Assembly (NCBI RefSeq): GCF_004138285.1
Contig: NZ_SCFN01000005.1
Location: 310,001-374,000, forward strand
Length of the DNA: 64,000 nt
Source of the DNA: Gottfriedia acidiceleris
GTDB lineage: Bacteria; Bacillota; Bacilli; Bacillales; Bacillaceae_G
Reading direction: 5' to 3'
Each line of letters opens with the position of its first letter. Positions within the stretch are counted from its first letter, which is position 1. Below the pieces are notes generated by a model. It was given only the letters and a program-made list of their open reading frames with translations. It was not told the DNA's origin and did no database searches. Of this stretch, positions 17,255-27,511 are shown in pieces. Made by a program: the position numbers and the translations under genes.

Positions 17255-17666
17255 AGTCATAATTAAACAAGATACACAAACGAATTGATTAAAGAAGTTA
17301 AGTATTAAACTAAATGAAATAAAGTCTAACAACCGAACCGGATTGTTACTAAAATTGTTAACTATATAAGAAGAAAGTAGGAAAGAACTTAGCAAAAATG
17401 TTAAGTTCTTTCTGTGTATAGGTAAGGAAATAATAAAGGATTTTCACACGAAACGAAAGCCTCAGTTATTTAGATCGTGAAGTTTTTAAAGTGGTCTTTT
17501 ACTTTATAGTATTTTAATTTGATTTAGAGGAAAGTTAATATTAATTATTTTGACAAAAACTTAATAAAATTATGGAAAGATTTTCTTAATATATCACACA
17601 ATTTTTTCTAATAATGTGATAAACTCAAATGGTTTAGTTTTTAACTTTTTATGTAGAGGTGTACAT
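17255..17666 (+). other. flgM–kimA intergenic region with hairpins
   Basis: A 412-bp gap. Contains a small hairpin TAACAACCG/CGG.TTGTTA (17327-17348) and a stronger stem GAAAGAACTTA / TAAGTTCTTTC (17381-17412) that may terminate flgM, although its T tract is poor. Right after it lies ATAGGTAAGGAAATAAT (17418-17434), which recurs exactly before the cold-shock gene (19615-19631). TTGACA at about 17552 is a possible -35. The consensus core of the ydaO/yuaA c-di-AMP riboswitch, which precedes kimA in B. subtilis, was not found. Confidence 0.45.
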
Positions 17667-19487
17667 ATGTTATCGATTTTAAAACGATACTTAATTGGTA
17701 AACCACTTAAGTCAACAGAGTTAAGTGAACAAAAGTTATCGAATACGAAGGCCTTGGCAATCCTATCCTCTGATGCGCTTTCTTCAGTAGCATACGGTCC
17801 GGAGCAAATTCTAATCGTTTTAACAACGGTTGGGGCGGTAGCGTATTGGTATTCGGTTCCGATTGGTATAGGCGTATTGATTTTATTATTAGCATTAATT
17901 TTATCTTATCGCCAAATTATTTTTAGTTATCCTCATGGTGGAGGAGCTTATGTTGTATCTAAACAAAACCTTGGTGTTATTCCAGGTTTAGTTGCTGGTG
18001 GATCCTTGCTAGTTGACTATATCTTGACAGTAGCGGTTAGTGTTTCAGCAGGAACGGACGCGATTACGTCCGCCTTTCCAGCTTTACACGCTCATACAGT
18101 CTTTATTGCTGTTATTTTGGTTATATGTATTACAATTTTAAACTTACGAGGACTAACTGAATCTGCTTCGATTTTGGCATATCCAGTTTATTTATTCGTT
18201 GTAGCACTTGTAATTATCATTATCGTAGGTTTATATAATGTCTTTACAGGCCATGCACCACAAACAGCTCATTCAGCGGTTGGTACTGTTGTTCCAGGGA
18301 TTTCACTCTTTATTCTTTTAAAAGCATTTTCATCTGGTTGTTCAGCCTTAACTGGTGTAGAAGCAATTTCAAATGCTATTCCGAATTTTAAAGAGCCATC
18401 AGATAAAAATGCGGCAAAAACACTATTAATGATGGGGTCGATTTTAGCCGTACTATTCTCGGGAATAATGTTTTTAGCTTACTGGTATGGAATTGTACCA
18501 AATGCAGAAGAAACCGTTATGTCCCAATTAGGTTCTGATATTTTCGGACGAAATGTAATTTATTTCTTTATACAAGGGACAACAGCGCTAATCCTTGTAT
18601 TAGCAGCTAATACAGGATTTTCAGCATTCCCATTGCTTGCTTATAACTTAGCAAGTGATAAATTTATGCCTAGAATGTATTTACTTCGAGGAGATCGTTT
18701 AGGATATTCAAATGGTATTATTACACTTGGTGTAGCTTCAATTTTATTAATTATTGCTTTCCAAGGTAAAACAGAAGAATTAATTCCATTATATGCGGTC
18801 GGTGTATTCGTACCATTTACACTTTCTCAAACAGGTATGGTAATTAAGTGGATTAGAGAAAAACCGGCTGGCTGGTTCCCAAAATTAATTGCAAACTTCG
18901 TTGGAGCATTTATTTCAGCAACAGTTTCGATTATTTTCTTAACTACTAAGTTAAATCAAGTTTGGTCGATATTTATTTTCTTACCTTTGATTGTTATTCT
19001 ATTCTTAAGAATTCGTAAGCACTATGAAGCAGTAGGAGACCAATTAAGATTAAACAATGATATTCCTGAAAAAATTAGTGGAAATATCATGGTTGTTCCG
19101 GTTGCTGGGATTACAAAAGTAGTTGAACGTACAATGCAATATGCTCAAGGGATTGCTGATGAAGTCTATGCTGTTTACATTTCTTTTGATAAAGAAAGTG
19201 AAGAGCAAATGAGAGAAAAATGGGAAGCATGGAATCCAAACGTAAAATTAATTGTTGAACATTCTGAGTATCGAGAAATCACTAGACCTCTTTTAAAAGT
19301 AATAGATGAAATGGAAGCTAAAGCTCATGAACAAGGCTTTGAAATTACAGTTTTAATACCACAGTTTATTACGAGAAAAAATTGGCATAATGTTTTACAT
19401 AATCAATCAAGCTTGTTACTACGAGCGTATTTACTTCATAAACGAAGCGTTATTGTAACTACTGTACCTTATAGATTTAAGGTATAG
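17667..19487 (+). CDS. kimA: KimA-type high-affinity potassium importer
   Basis: A 606-aa APC/KUP-like transporter: N-terminal amphipathic region, twelve predicted transmembrane helices (about residues 30-450) and a C-terminal soluble domain (about 470-606) related to universal stress protein folds. Signatures include TKALAILSSDALSSVAYGPEQ at the start of TM1, YPHGGGAYVVSKQNLG, and SGCSALTGVEAISNAIP. KimA (formerly YdaO) takes up potassium by proton symport and is inhibited by c-di-AMP. Start at ATG 17667 fits GAGGTG 5 nt upstream; a longer frame begins at 17616 but lacks a ribosome site. Confidence 0.9.
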   Translation: MLSILKRYLIGKPLKSTELSEQKLSNTKALAILSSDALSSVAYGPEQILIVLTTVGAVAYWYSVPIGIGVLILLLALILSYRQIIFSYPHGGGAYVVSKQNLGVIPGLVAGGSLLVDYILTVAVSVSAGTDAITSAFPALHAHTVFIAVILVICITILNLRGLTESASILAYPVYLFVVALVIIIIVGLYNVFTGHAPQTAHSAVGTVVPGISLFILLKAFSSGCSALTGVEAISNAIPNFKEPSDKNAAKTLLMMGSILAVLFSGIMFLAYWYGIVPNAEETVMSQLGSDIFGRNVIYFFIQGTTALILVLAANTGFSAFPLLAYNLASDKFMPRMYLLRGDRLGYSNGIITLGVASILLIIAFQGKTEELIPLYAVGVFVPFTLSQTGMVIKWIREKPAGWFPKLIANFVGAFISATVSIIFLTTKLNQVWSIFIFLPLIVILFLRIRKHYEAVGDQLRLNNDIPEKISGNIMVVPVAGITKVVERTMQYAQGIADEVYAVYISFDKESEEQMREKWEAWNPNVKLIVEHSEYREITRPLLKVIDEMEAKAHEQGFEITVLIPQFITRKNWHNVLHNQSSLLLRAYLLHKRSVIVTTVPYRFKV

Positions 19488-19585
19488 AAGACAGGGTATT
19501 GATGAAGGAAAAGATTTGTTGCTAAAGAACCTTCAGTAGGAAAAAAGATATAAATTTTCTTTTCTTAAAAATAGGAAAATAATAA

Positions 19586-19697
19586 TAGGACAAGTCAGAA
19601 GGTAAGCGAATATGATAGGTAAGGAAATAATTAGAATTTTTCGTTATTTGTCGAATTCGTGAAAAAAAAGGCGATAAGCTACTTTTGACTTGTCCTA
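19586..19697 (+). repeat. Long-range inverted repeat before csp
   Basis: TAGGACAAGTCA (19586-19597) is perfectly complementary to TGACTTGTCCTA (19686-19697); with a G-T pair the stem extends to 16-17 bp enclosing about 80 nt. The right arm overlaps the -35 of the csp promoter. It could be an RNA structure if transcribed from upstream, or a DNA-level element. Confidence 0.45.
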
Positions 19698-19714
19698 GTT
19701 TTATGATGTATAGT
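19685..19714 (+). promoter_or_regulatory. Probable sigma-A promoter of csp
   Basis: TTGACT, 18-nt spacer, TATAGT. Predicts a start near 19721 and a leader of about 45 nt containing GAAGGGAATGGATTTGA before ATG. Confidence 0.6.
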
Positions 19715-19764
19715 TGAAATGTGGAGAAGATTCACAAGTTTTCGACTGAAGGGAATGGATTTGA

Positions 19765-19962
19765 ATGCAAGGTAAAGTAAAATGGTTTAATGCAGAAAAA
19801 GGTTTTGGATTTATCGAGCGCGAAGATGGAGACGATGTATTCGTACATTTCTCAGCTATCAACGCAGAAGGTTACAAATCTTTAGAAGAAGGCCAAGCAG
19901 TTAGCTTCGAAATCGTTGAAGGTAACCGTGGACCTCAAGCTGCTAATGTTACTAAAATTTAA
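19765..19962 (+). CDS. Cold-shock protein (CspA family)
   Basis: A 65-aa single OB-fold protein with RNP1 KGFGFIE and RNP2 VFVHFS, ending in [11 protein letters not shown]. Binds single-stranded RNA/DNA and acts as an RNA chaperone. The position next to hpf resembles the cspC–hpf arrangement in the B. cereus group. Which paralogue (B, C, D) cannot be told from sequence alone. Confidence 0.95.
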   Translation: MQGKVKWFNAEKGFGFIEREDGDDVFVHFSAINAEGYKSLEEGQAVSFEIVEGNRGPQAANVTKI

Positions 19963-20009
19963 TTTTTTCCGTTAATAAGTAAATATTTGCTTATATAGAT
20001 TCGGACCAC

Positions 20010-20040
20010 GAGGGCTTACTCATTTGAGTAAGCCTTTGTT
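20010..20040 (+). terminator. Terminator after csp
   Basis: AGGGCTTACTC / GAGTAAGCCTTT stem with a 3-4 nt loop, then a T-rich tail. Confidence 0.85.
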
Positions 20041-20157
20041 TGTTTTGTTTTAAATTTTTAAGTATCTTTAAACTATTATAAAAATATAATCTGATATAAA
20101 CCAAAAATAGTTCATTAAATGGACACAGAGATTTCTCAAATTTGACAAAAATTTCAA

Positions 20158-20185
20158 GGAGGAAATTGAGAAAGAGGTGTAGAAT
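20158..20185 (+). promoter_or_regulatory. Sigma-H promoter of hpf
   Basis: GGAGGAAAT (20158-20166), 12-nt spacer, GTAGAAT (20179-20185) fully matches the sigma-H consensus RNAGGAWWW-N11-12-RNNGAAT. B. subtilis hpf (yvyD) is known to be under sigma-H and sigma-B; no convincing sigma-B element was seen here. Confidence 0.7.
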
Positions 20186-20235
20186 ATAAGTATGACAGCT
20201 TTCATTTTTGGAGCTTGATGAAGGAGGAAACCCAT

Positions 20236-20781
20236 ATGATGCTAAACATCCGAGGCGAAAATATTGAAATTACTCCAGCAATTCGTGATTACGTAGATAA
20301 AAAATTATCGCGATTTGATCGTTATTTTGACGAAGAGTTAACGGCGAGAGTTAATGCTAAGGTATTCCACGACAAGCAAAGAATTGAAGTAACTATTCCT
20401 GGAACGTATATGTTATTACGTGCAGAAGAAGAGCATGCAGATTTGTATGCAGCTGTCGATTTAGTTATTGATAAACTAGATCGTCAAATTAGAAAACACA
20501 AAACGAAAGTAAATCGTAAGTTAAGAGAAAAAGGTTCATTAAAATTCATGTTTGCACCATCAATTACTGAATCAGCTGTTGCGGTAGAAGAGCAAGAAAA
20601 TGATATTGAGTTAGTTCGAACAAAGCAATTTGATTTAAAACCTATGGATGCAGAAGAAGCAGTTCTACAAATGAATATGTTAGGTCATAACTTCTTTGTA
20701 TTCTTAAATGGTGAAACGAATAAAACGAACATCGTTTACGCTAGAAAAGATGGGCGTTATGGTTTAATTGAAGCCAAATAA
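20236..20781 (+). CDS. hpf: Ribosome hibernation promoting factor, long form
   Basis: A 181-aa long-type HPF. N-terminal S30AE domain (about 1-100) with ITPAIRDYVDKKLSRFDRYF and MLLRAEEEHADLYAAVDLVIDKLDRQIRKHK; C-terminal dimerization domain (about 125-181) with RTKQFDLKPMDAEEAVLQMNMLGHNFFVFLN. It dimerizes 70S ribosomes into inactive 100S particles in stationary phase. Start ATG 20236 (or 20239) is chosen since AAGGAGG 20221-20227 lies 8 nt upstream; an in-frame TTG at 20215 precedes that ribosome site and is not used. Confidence 0.95.
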   Translation: MMLNIRGENIEITPAIRDYVDKKLSRFDRYFDEELTARVNAKVFHDKQRIEVTIPGTYMLLRAEEEHADLYAAVDLVIDKLDRQIRKHKTKVNRKLREKGSLKFMFAPSITESAVAVEEQENDIELVRTKQFDLKPMDAEEAVLQMNMLGHNFFVFLNGETNKTNIVYARKDGRYGLIEAK

Positions 20782-20802
20782 AATTAATAAAAAACAATAA
20801 TA

Positions 20803-20838
20803 AAAGGACTGAGCTGAACAATTAGCTTAGTCCTTTTT
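20803..20838 (+). terminator. Terminator after hpf
   Basis: AAAGGACT.AGCT / AGCT.AGTCCTTTTTT hairpin. Confidence 0.9.
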
Positions 20839-20996
20839 TGGTTTTTTTGCTTATTTTCAAAAATATTAATTAATTCTAATAGAACAATCTCGACATAAGG
20901 TTGTCACTTATCTTCATTTAATGATAAAATTAGAAATAGTATCTACTAACTTAATGACATTTTAGTTTATGACTTTATAATAGAGGAGCGTTACGA

Positions 20997-23510
20997 ATGC
21001 TTGGAATGATAAAAAAGGTTTTTGATCTTAATCAGCGACAATTAAATAAAATGCAAAAACAAGTTGATCAAGTTTTATCTTTACAGGATCAGTATACAAA
21101 ATTAACTGATGATGAACTTAGAGGTAAGACATTTGAATTTAAAGAGCGTATTCAAAAAGGTGAAACTCTTGATGATATTTTAGTTGAAGCGTTTGCCGTT
21201 GTTCGTGAAGGTGCTACTCGTGTGCTTGGTATGACTCCATATCCTGTACAGTTATTAGGTGGAATTTCTTTACATGAAGGTAATATTTCAGAAATGAAAA
21301 CTGGGGAAGGTAAAACGTTAACTTCCACTTTACCTGTTTACTTAAATGCATTAAGTAGCGAAGGTGTTCACGTTGTTACAGTCAATGAATACTTAGCTAG
21401 TCGTGATGCTCGTGAAATGGGTCAATTATATGAGTTCTTAGGACTTACTGTTGGTCTAAATTTAAATAGTATGGAACCAGATGAAAAGCGTGAAGCATAT
21501 GCTTGTGATATTACGTATAGTACTAATAATGAATTAGGATTTGACTATTTACGTGATAACATGGTTGTATACGCTGAACAACGAGTACAACGTCCACTAA
21601 ACTATGCTATTATCGATGAGGTTGACTCAATTTTAATTGACGAAGCACGTACACCACTAATTATTTCTGGACAAGCAAAACAGTCTGCACAATCTTATAT
21701 TGCAGCGAATGCATTTGTTGGAATGCTTAAGCTAGACAAAGATTATACGTATGATGTAAAAACAAAATCTGTTTTATTAACTGAAGATGGTATTTCACGT
21801 GCAGAGAAAGCTTTTGGCGTTGAAAACCTATTTGATTTGAAAAATGTTAACTTAAACCATCATATTACTCAGGCATTACGTGCACATGTGACGATGACCC
21901 ATGATGTAGATTATGTAGTTCAAGATGGCGAAATTGTTATCGTTGACCAATTTACTGGTCGTTTGATGAAAGGTCGCCGATACAGTGAAGGTCTTCACCA
22001 AGCGATTGAAGCTAAAGAAGGATTAAAAATTCAAAACGAAAGTATGACGCTTGCGACAATTACTTTCCAAAACTACTTCCGTATGTACAAAAAACTTTCG
22101 GGTATGACAGGTACAGCTAAAACTGAGGAAGAAGAATTCCGTAATATTTACAATATGAATGTTCTAGTTATTCCTACGAACCGACCAATCGCTCGTATGG
22201 ATAAACCGGATCTAGTATACAAAACAATGACTGGAAAATTTAATGCTGTTGTTGATGAAATCGTTGAGCGTCACAAAGCTGGGCAACCAGTTCTAGTTGG
22301 TACAGTAGCGATCGAGACTTCAGAATTAATATCTCAATTGTTAAAACGTAAAGGTGTTAAACACGAAGTATTAAATGCGAAAAACCATGAACGTGAGGCT
22401 GATATTATCGCATTAGCTGGTCACCGTGGCGCAGTAACTATTGCGACAAACATGGCTGGTCGTGGTACAGATATTAAATTAGGTGAAGGCATTCGTGAGC
22501 TTGGTGGATTAGCTGTTATTGGTACAGAGCGTCATGAAAGCCGTCGTATTGATAATCAGTTACGTGGTCGTTCTGGTCGTCAAGGGGACCCTGGTGTGAC
22601 AACTTTCTATTTATCAATGGAAGATGAATTAATGCGTCGCTTCGGTTCAGACAATTTATCAGTTATGATGGACCGTTTAGGATTAGATGATTCTCAACCG
22701 ATTGAAAGTAAAATGGTTTCTCGTGCAGTTGAATCCGCACAAAAACGAGTTGAGGGTAATAACTTTGATGCTCGTAAACAATTACTTCAATATGATGATG
22801 TATTACGTCAACAACGTGAAGTTATTTATGCTCAACGTTCTGAAGTTATTGATTCAACTGATTTACAACCAATCGTTAAGAATATGATTGAAGGTACTAT
22901 TAACAGAGTAGTTCAAGCTCATACTCCAAACGAGCAGCTTCAAGAAGAGTGGAATTTAGAAGGAATCATTGATTTCTTAGAAGCAAACTTATTAAATGAA
23001 GATGAAATTACAGTTGAACAATTACGTGTAATTGAACCAGATGAAATGGTTGAATTAATTCAAAAAACAGTATTCGAGCGTTACGAAGAAAAACAGGTAG
23101 CTTTACCAGTTGAACAAATGCGTGAGTTTGAAAAAGTAGTATTATTACGTACTGTTGATAACAAGTGGATGGCTCATATCGATTCTATGGATCAACTTCG
23201 TGAAGGAATCCATTTACGTGCATATGCACAAATTGATCCACTACGTGAATATCAAATGGAAGGCTTCGCAATGTTTGAAGAGATGATTGCTTCAATTGAA
23301 GAAGAAGTGTCTCGCATTATTATGAAAGCTGAAATTGAAGCTGACGTTGAGCGTGAAGCTATACAAGGCGATGCAATTCATGTAAGTAATGATGGTGAAG
23401 GTGAAGTAAAGAAAAAACCAATCGTAAAAGGCGAAGAAACTGGCCGTAATGAAGATTGTCCTTGTGGATCAGGTAAGAAGTATAAAAACTGCCACGGTAA
23501 AGGAATCTAA
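20997..23510 (+). CDS. secA: Preprotein translocase ATPase SecA
   Basis: An 837-aa SecA motor. Walker A MKTGEGKT near residue 100, [12 protein letters not shown] Walker B, preprotein cross-linking domain, motif [26 protein letters not shown], helical wing/scaffold domains, and a C-terminal zinc-binding [15 protein letters not shown] tail. Powers Sec-dependent export at SecYEG, needed for the many secreted hydrolases in this window. GAGGAG ribosome site 10 nt before ATG. Followed by a hairpin and prfB, the standard Bacillus order. Confidence 0.98.
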   Translation: MLGMIKKVFDLNQRQLNKMQKQVDQVLSLQDQYTKLTDDELRGKTFEFKERIQKGETLDDILVEAFAVVREGATRVLGMTPYPVQLLGGISLHEGNISEMKTGEGKTLTSTLPVYLNALSSEGVHVVTVNEYLASRDAREMGQLYEFLGLTVGLNLNSMEPDEKREAYACDITYSTNNELGFDYLRDNMVVYAEQRVQRPLNYAIIDEVDSILIDEARTPLIISGQAKQSAQSYIAANAFVGMLKLDKDYTYDVKTKSVLLTEDGISRAEKAFGVENLFDLKNVNLNHHITQALRAHVTMTHDVDYVVQDGEIVIVDQFTGRLMKGRRYSEGLHQAIEAKEGLKIQNESMTLATITFQNYFRMYKKLSGMTGTAKTEEEEFRNIYNMNVLVIPTNRPIARMDKPDLVYKTMTGKFNAVVDEIVERHKAGQPVLVGTVAIETSELISQLLKRKGVKHEVLNAKNHEREADIIALAGHRGAVTIATNMAGRGTDIKLGEGIRELGGLAVIGTERHESRRIDNQLRGRSGRQGDPGVTTFYLSMEDELMRRFGSDNLSVMMDRLGLDDSQPIESKMVSRAVESAQKRVEGNNFDARKQLLQYDDVLRQQREVIYAQRSEVIDSTDLQPIVKNMIEGTINRVVQAHTPNEQLQEEWNLEGIIDFLEANLLNEDEITVEQLRVIEPDEMVELIQKTVFERYEEKQVALPVEQMREFEKVVLLRTVDNKWMAHIDSMDQLREGIHLRAYAQIDPLREYQMEGFAMFEEMIASIEEEVSRIIMKAEIEADVEREAIQGDAIHVSNDGEGEVKKKPIVKGEETGRNEDCPCGSGKKYKNCHGKGI

Positions 23511-23534
23511 TATAATAGAAACTATATGAAAAGG

Positions 23535-23617
23535 GGCAAGGGCAAGTAGTTATTAAAAGAGAGGAGTAACTTTCAAAGGTTATTCTCTACTTTACTACTT
23601 GTCTTTACCTGCTTTTT
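23535..23617 (+). terminator. Terminator between secA and prfB
   Basis: Large hairpin whose outer arms AAGTAGT / ACTACTT enclose an inner stem AGTAAC.TT / AAGGTTATT and end in TTTTT. Confidence 0.65.
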
Positions 23618-23650
23618 ATTGTTCGTAAAATTTAATCGAGGTGTTATGTA

Positions 23651-24749
23651 ATGGAATTAGTAGAAGTAAAGCAAGAACTAGAAAAGATGGCGAAACGCCT
23701 TCAAGCATTTAGGGGGTCTCTTTGACGTCGAAACAAAACAAGCAAGACTAGATGAGCTTGAGGCGTTTATGTCAGAGCCAGATTTTTGGGATGATCAAAA
23801 AGCTGCACAAGTAGTAATTAGTGAAGTAAATGGTTTAAAAGAGGTTATTAATGAATTCAATGATTTAAATGATGGATATGAAAATCTTGAAGTAACATAT
23901 GAGTTAGTTAAAGAAGAAAATGACGATGAACTATTTGAAGAACTAATAACTGAAGTAAAATCATTAACTGGAAAACTGAATGATTTTGAACTTCAATTAT
24001 TATTAAGCGAACCATACGATAAAAATAATGCAATTCTTGAGCTTCACCCAGGAGCAGGTGGAACCGAGTCTCAAGATTGGGGTTCAATGTTATTACGTAT
24101 GTATACAAGATGGGCTGAAAAACGTGGATTTAAAGTTGAAACTTTAGATTATCTACCTGGTGATGAGGCTGGTATTAAGAGTGTAACTTTAGCAATTAAA
24201 GGCCATAATGCTTATGGCTATCTAAAAGCGGAAAAAGGCGTTCATCGTTTAGTACGTATATCTCCTTTCGATTCATCAGGTCGTCGTCATACTTCCTTCG
24301 TTTCTTGTGAAGTAATGCCTGAGTTCAATGAAGAAATTGAAATCGATATACGTACAGAAGATTTAAAAATTGATACGTATCGTGCAAGTGGAGCGGGTGG
24401 TCAGCACATTAATACAACTGACTCAGCAGTACGTATTACACATGTACCAACTAACACAGTAGTAACATGTCAAACAGAGCGTTCACAAATTAAAAACCGT
24501 GAACATGCAATGAAAATGTTAAAAGCAAAGCTATATCAACGTAAAATAGAAGAGCAACAGGCTCAATTAGATGAAATCCGTGGAGAACAAAAAGAAATTG
24601 GCTGGGGAAGTCAAATTCGTTCATATGTTTTCCACCCATACTCAATGGTTAAAGATCATCGAACAAACACAGAGGTTGGTAATGTACATGCAGTAATGGA
24701 TGGAGATCTTGATCCATTTATTGATGCTTACTTACGTTCTAAGATTTAA
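23651..24749 (+). CDS. prfB: Peptide chain release factor RF2 with programmed +1 frameshift
   Basis: RF2 recognizes UGA and UAA. Translation starts at ATG 23651, reads 24 codons to CTT (23720-23722), meets an in-frame TGA (23723-23725) and must shift +1 to continue at GAC 23724; the product is 365 aa, the usual RF2 length. After the shift the N-terminal helix reads [26 protein letters not shown] is the RF2 tripeptide anticodon region, and [18 protein letters not shown] has the catalytic GGQ. Start has only a weak ribosome site (GAGGTGTTATGTA). Confidence 0.97.
23711..23726 (+). promoter_or_regulatory. Programmed frameshift signal of prfB
   Basis: AGGGGGTCTCTTTGAC: internal Shine-Dalgarno-like AGGGGG, 3-nt spacer, slippery CTT, then TGA followed by C, which weakens termination. 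This is the classic RF2 autoregulatory site; the usual TAT before CTT is TCT here. Confidence 0.95.
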
Positions 24750-25205
24750 TGTTGAAAAATGGGCTGATAGGATTGGGGGAAACTTCTTTCTTACCAGCCC
24801 TAAACTTTGGGGATAAAAGAGGTATATTTTATCATTTAGTTGTCTGTAAATCCATCTTTTAACCTAAAACATCTTCTATCAGGCAGCCCGCTAAACGCTT
24901 GCAATTAGTCTGAACAACAAGTTTTTTGGACTTTGTCTAAACGGACATCTTCTAAGTTAGGAGATGTTATTCTTCTGAACTTTTTTCTTTATGGGGTTAG
25001 GAAGGATTCTACCTTACTAATGTGTGGGAGTTACATGAATCATATTTATTTTTAAGTTGATTTACAAATTGAAGAAAGTAAATTTTGTTTATATGTAATT
25101 AAATCTTATTGTTTTTTTCATAATAAAAAATAGAGAGAATATCCGATAAAAAGGATATAAAATAGAAAAGTTGTCTGTAAGTGAGAAATATTGAGGGGGA
25201 TAAGT
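24750..25205. other. prfB–yitT intergenic region with competing hairpins
   Basis: No gene seen. Holds a hairpin GGGCTGATAGG / CTTACCAGCCC (24761-24800) just after prfB without a T tract. Further on, ACATCTTCTA occurs twice (24869-24878 and 24945-24954), and AGGAGATGT (24959-24967) can pair with either copy; a T-rich segment TTCTGAACTTTTTT follows. It may be a terminator or structured leader for the YitT-family gene. Confidence 0.35.
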
Positions 25206-26084
25206 TTGAAAAAGGTCAGATATTCTACTGCTCTAACTGTAGGGTGGGGAAAAACGTTTTTTGAGTACTTTTTTGTATTAATTGGTTCTGCAATTATTGC
25301 GGTCGCGTTTTGTGTGTTTTTATTACCAAATCATATTGCTTCTGGTGGGGTAAGCGGTATTTCGACGATTCTAAAGAGTACGATGGGATTTAATCCTGCT
25401 TTCGTACAATGGGCATTTAATATTCCTTTATTTATTGCAGGTGTAATTTTCTTAGGTAGACAATTTGGCGCTAAAACATTAGTTGGAACAATTTTTATTC
25501 CACTTGTTGTTTATTTAGTTGATTTATACAATATAAAACCTGCAACTGATAATCCACTTTTAGCATCAATTTTTGGTGGACTATTTATTGGTTTAGGTCT
25601 AGGAATCGTGTTTCGTGGGAAAGCATCTACTGGTGGAACAGATTTAGCAGCACAAATTGTTCATAAATATACTGGTTTATCACTTGGGATCTGTGTAGCA
25701 TTTATAGACGGATTAATTGTTCTTACATCTGCAATCGTGTTTAATCTTGAAAGTGGTATGTATGCACTAATTGCACTTTTTGTTACGAGTAAAACAATCG
25801 ATTTAGTTCAAATTGGTCTTGCTAGATCGAAAATGACACTAATTATTACTTCAGAAGTGGAGCCTGTAACAACCGCAATAGTTCACGAATTAGATCGTGG
25901 AGTAACAAAGCTAACCGGTGTTGGTGGATATACAAATGAAGACCGTTTAGTATTAATGTGTGTCCTTGATCAATCTGAATTTTCTTCTTTACGTGATATC
26001 GTTCGGTCAGTTGATCGAAATGCTTTCATTACAGTTGTAGATGCAACAGAAGTTCTTGGAGAAGGTTTCACAAATTTGACATAA
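25206..26084 (+). CDS. YitT family membrane protein
   Basis: A 292-aa YitT/YebE-family integral membrane protein with about five transmembrane helices in the first 195 residues and a C-terminal cytoplasmic DUF2179 domain (about 210-285, [23 protein letters not shown]). GNGxGSGG-like motif [11 protein letters not shown] and [14 protein letters not shown] are family-typical. Function not established. The start is probably TTG 25206, with AGGGGG 6 nt upstream, rather than TTG 25191. In B. subtilis a YitT paralogue (yvjA) lies in the same prfB–cccB interval. Confidence 0.8.
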   Translation: MKKVRYSTALTVGWGKTFFEYFFVLIGSAIIAVAFCVFLLPNHIASGGVSGISTILKSTMGFNPAFVQWAFNIPLFIAGVIFLGRQFGAKTLVGTIFIPLVVYLVDLYNIKPATDNPLLASIFGGLFIGLGLGIVFRGKASTGGTDLAAQIVHKYTGLSLGICVAFIDGLIVLTSAIVFNLESGMYALIALFVTSKTIDLVQIGLARSKMTLIITSEVEPVTTAIVHELDRGVTKLTGVGGYTNEDRLVLMCVLDQSEFSSLRDIVRSVDRNAFITVVDATEVLGEGFTNLT

Positions 26085-26154
26085 AAAGGAAAAATTAATA
26101 CTTTTATTAGTAGTAGACTATAGTTATGGGATTTTTAAAGGGGCGATGATTTTT

Positions 26155-26484
26155 GTGAAGAAGCTACTTCTTGCTTTTATAACTGGTGGTATGCTGTTAA
26201 CGATTACAGCATGTGGTTCAAATAATAATTCAAGTAAAAATAATGATTCAGGTGAGCCGGTTTCAGTTGCTAATGGGGAAAAGTTATTTAAACAAAGCTG
26301 TGCTAGCTGCCATGGTGGAGAACTAGAAGGTATAGTTGGACCAAGCTTAAAAAAGGTCGGAGCGAAATATTCAGAAAAAGAAATAGAAAATATCATCCAT
26401 GATGGTAGAGGTTCAATGCCTAGTGGAGTTGTTCAAGGAAATGACGCGAAAAGTGTAGCGAAATGGCTTGCGACTAAAAAATAA
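26155..26484 (+). CDS. cccB: Cytochrome c551 lipoprotein
   Basis: About 109 aa. Lipoprotein signal [20 protein letters not shown] with the lipobox Cys at about residue 20, a Ser/Asn-rich linker, then a class I cytochrome c domain with heme motif CASCHG and distal Met in GRGSMPSG. It is a membrane-tethered electron carrier of the respiratory chain. The start is given as GTG 26155, which gives the standard basic n-region and has AAAGGGG upstream; ATG 26146 is only 2 nt from that ribosome site. Order cccB–ftsE–ftsX is as in B. subtilis. Confidence 0.9.
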   Translation: MKKLLLAFITGGMLLTITACGSNNNSSKNNDSGEPVSVANGEKLFKQSCASCHGGELEGIVGPSLKKVGAKYSEKEIENIIHDGRGSMPSGVVQGNDAKSVAKWLATKK

Positions 26485-26513
26485 AATGTTTTAAATTCTG
26501 TAGATAAAAAATT

Positions 26514-26560
26514 AAAGAAACAGACAATTTTCTGTTAATTAGAAAAGGTCTGTTTCTTTT
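26514..26560 (+). terminator. Terminator after cccB
   Basis: AAAGAAACAGAC / GTCTGTTTCTTT perfect 12-bp stem with a 22-nt loop; T-rich end. Confidence 0.75.
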
Positions 26561-26824
26561 CATTTTAGTTACATTTTTCCATAATTTGTTAAGCAAGCCC
26601 TTAAATCGTCCGAAGTTAATCTTGACTATTATTAAAATGTAACATAAATTTATCAATTTTGACATTTTTTAAGTGGTATAATAGAGGAGCTTAGCTGAAA
26701 TTATCGAAATATGTAAATAGCAGGCGAAATAATAAGATCAAGTAAATTTATGTATAATTTCATCCAGAATGGATCTTATATAGTTTGATTGAAGAAAACG
26801 GAACAAAAAATTAAGGAGAATGTC

Positions 26825-27511
26825 ATGATTGAGTTAAAAGATGTTTATAAGACTTATCCTAATGGTGTTCTTGCGGTAGATGGTATTAATGTAAAAATTC
26901 GCCAAGGTGAATTTGTGTATGTCGTGGGACCAAGTGGTGCCGGGAAGTCGACATTCATTAAAATGATGTATCGTGAAGAAAGACCGTCAAAGGGTACGAT
27001 CTTAATTAATGGAATTGATTTAAGCCATATGAAGGATAAAAAAGTTCCTTTATTACGTAGAAATATTGGTGTAGTTTTCCAAGACTATAAATTATTACCG
27101 ACTTTATCAGTATATGAAAATATTGCATTTGCACTTGAAGTTATTGAAGAAAATCCGAAAACAATAAAGAAGAGAGTTATGGAAGTACTTGACCTTGTTA
27201 AGTTAAAACATAAAGCGAGATTCTTACCAACAGAGCTTTCTGGTGGTGAACAGCAACGTGTTTCGATTGCTCGCTCTATTGTAAATAAACCACAAGTAGT
27301 GATCGCCGATGAACCAACGGGTAACCTAGACCCTGAAACTACTTGGGAGATTATGGATATCTTTAAAGAAATCAATGATCGTGGAACAACTATTGTAATG
27401 GCAACTCATAATAAGGATATCGTAAATACGATTAAGCGACGTGTAATTGCAATTGAATCTGGAAAAATTGTACGCGACCAAGCGAGAGGAGTGTACGGTT
27501 ATGAAAGCTAG
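26825..27511 (+). CDS. ftsE: Cell-division ABC transporter ATPase FtsE
   Basis: A 228-aa ABC ATPase: Walker [10 protein letters not shown]-loop [12 protein letters not shown], signature LSGGEQQR, Walker [10 protein letters not shown], switch His in ATHNKD. Works with FtsX to transmit a signal through the membrane to a peptidoglycan hydrolase. Start ATG 26825 is set by AAGGAG 6 nt upstream; the in-frame TTG at 26789 has none. Its end overlaps ftsX by 11 nt. Confidence 0.97.
   Translation: MIELKDVYKTYPNGVLAVDGINVKIRQGEFVYVVGPSGAGKSTFIKMMYREERPSKGTILINGIDLSHMKDKKVPLLRRNIGVVFQDYKLLPTLSVYENIAFALEVIEENPKTIKKRVMEVLDLVKLKHKARFLPTELSGGEQQRVSIARSIVNKPQVVIADEPTGNLDPETTWEIMDIFKEINDRGTTIVMATHNKDIVNTIKRRVIAIESGKIVRDQARGVYGYES

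Noticed and set aside
17255-17666. Expected c-di-AMP (ydaO/yuaA) riboswitch before kimA
   Set aside because: No GGGGGA..C core or matching helices could be found; only simple hairpins are present.
25124-25149. Possible sigma-D promoter TAAA-N14-TCCGATAA before the YitT gene
   Set aside because: Only 6 of 8 in the -10 element and no functional link to motility or autolysis.
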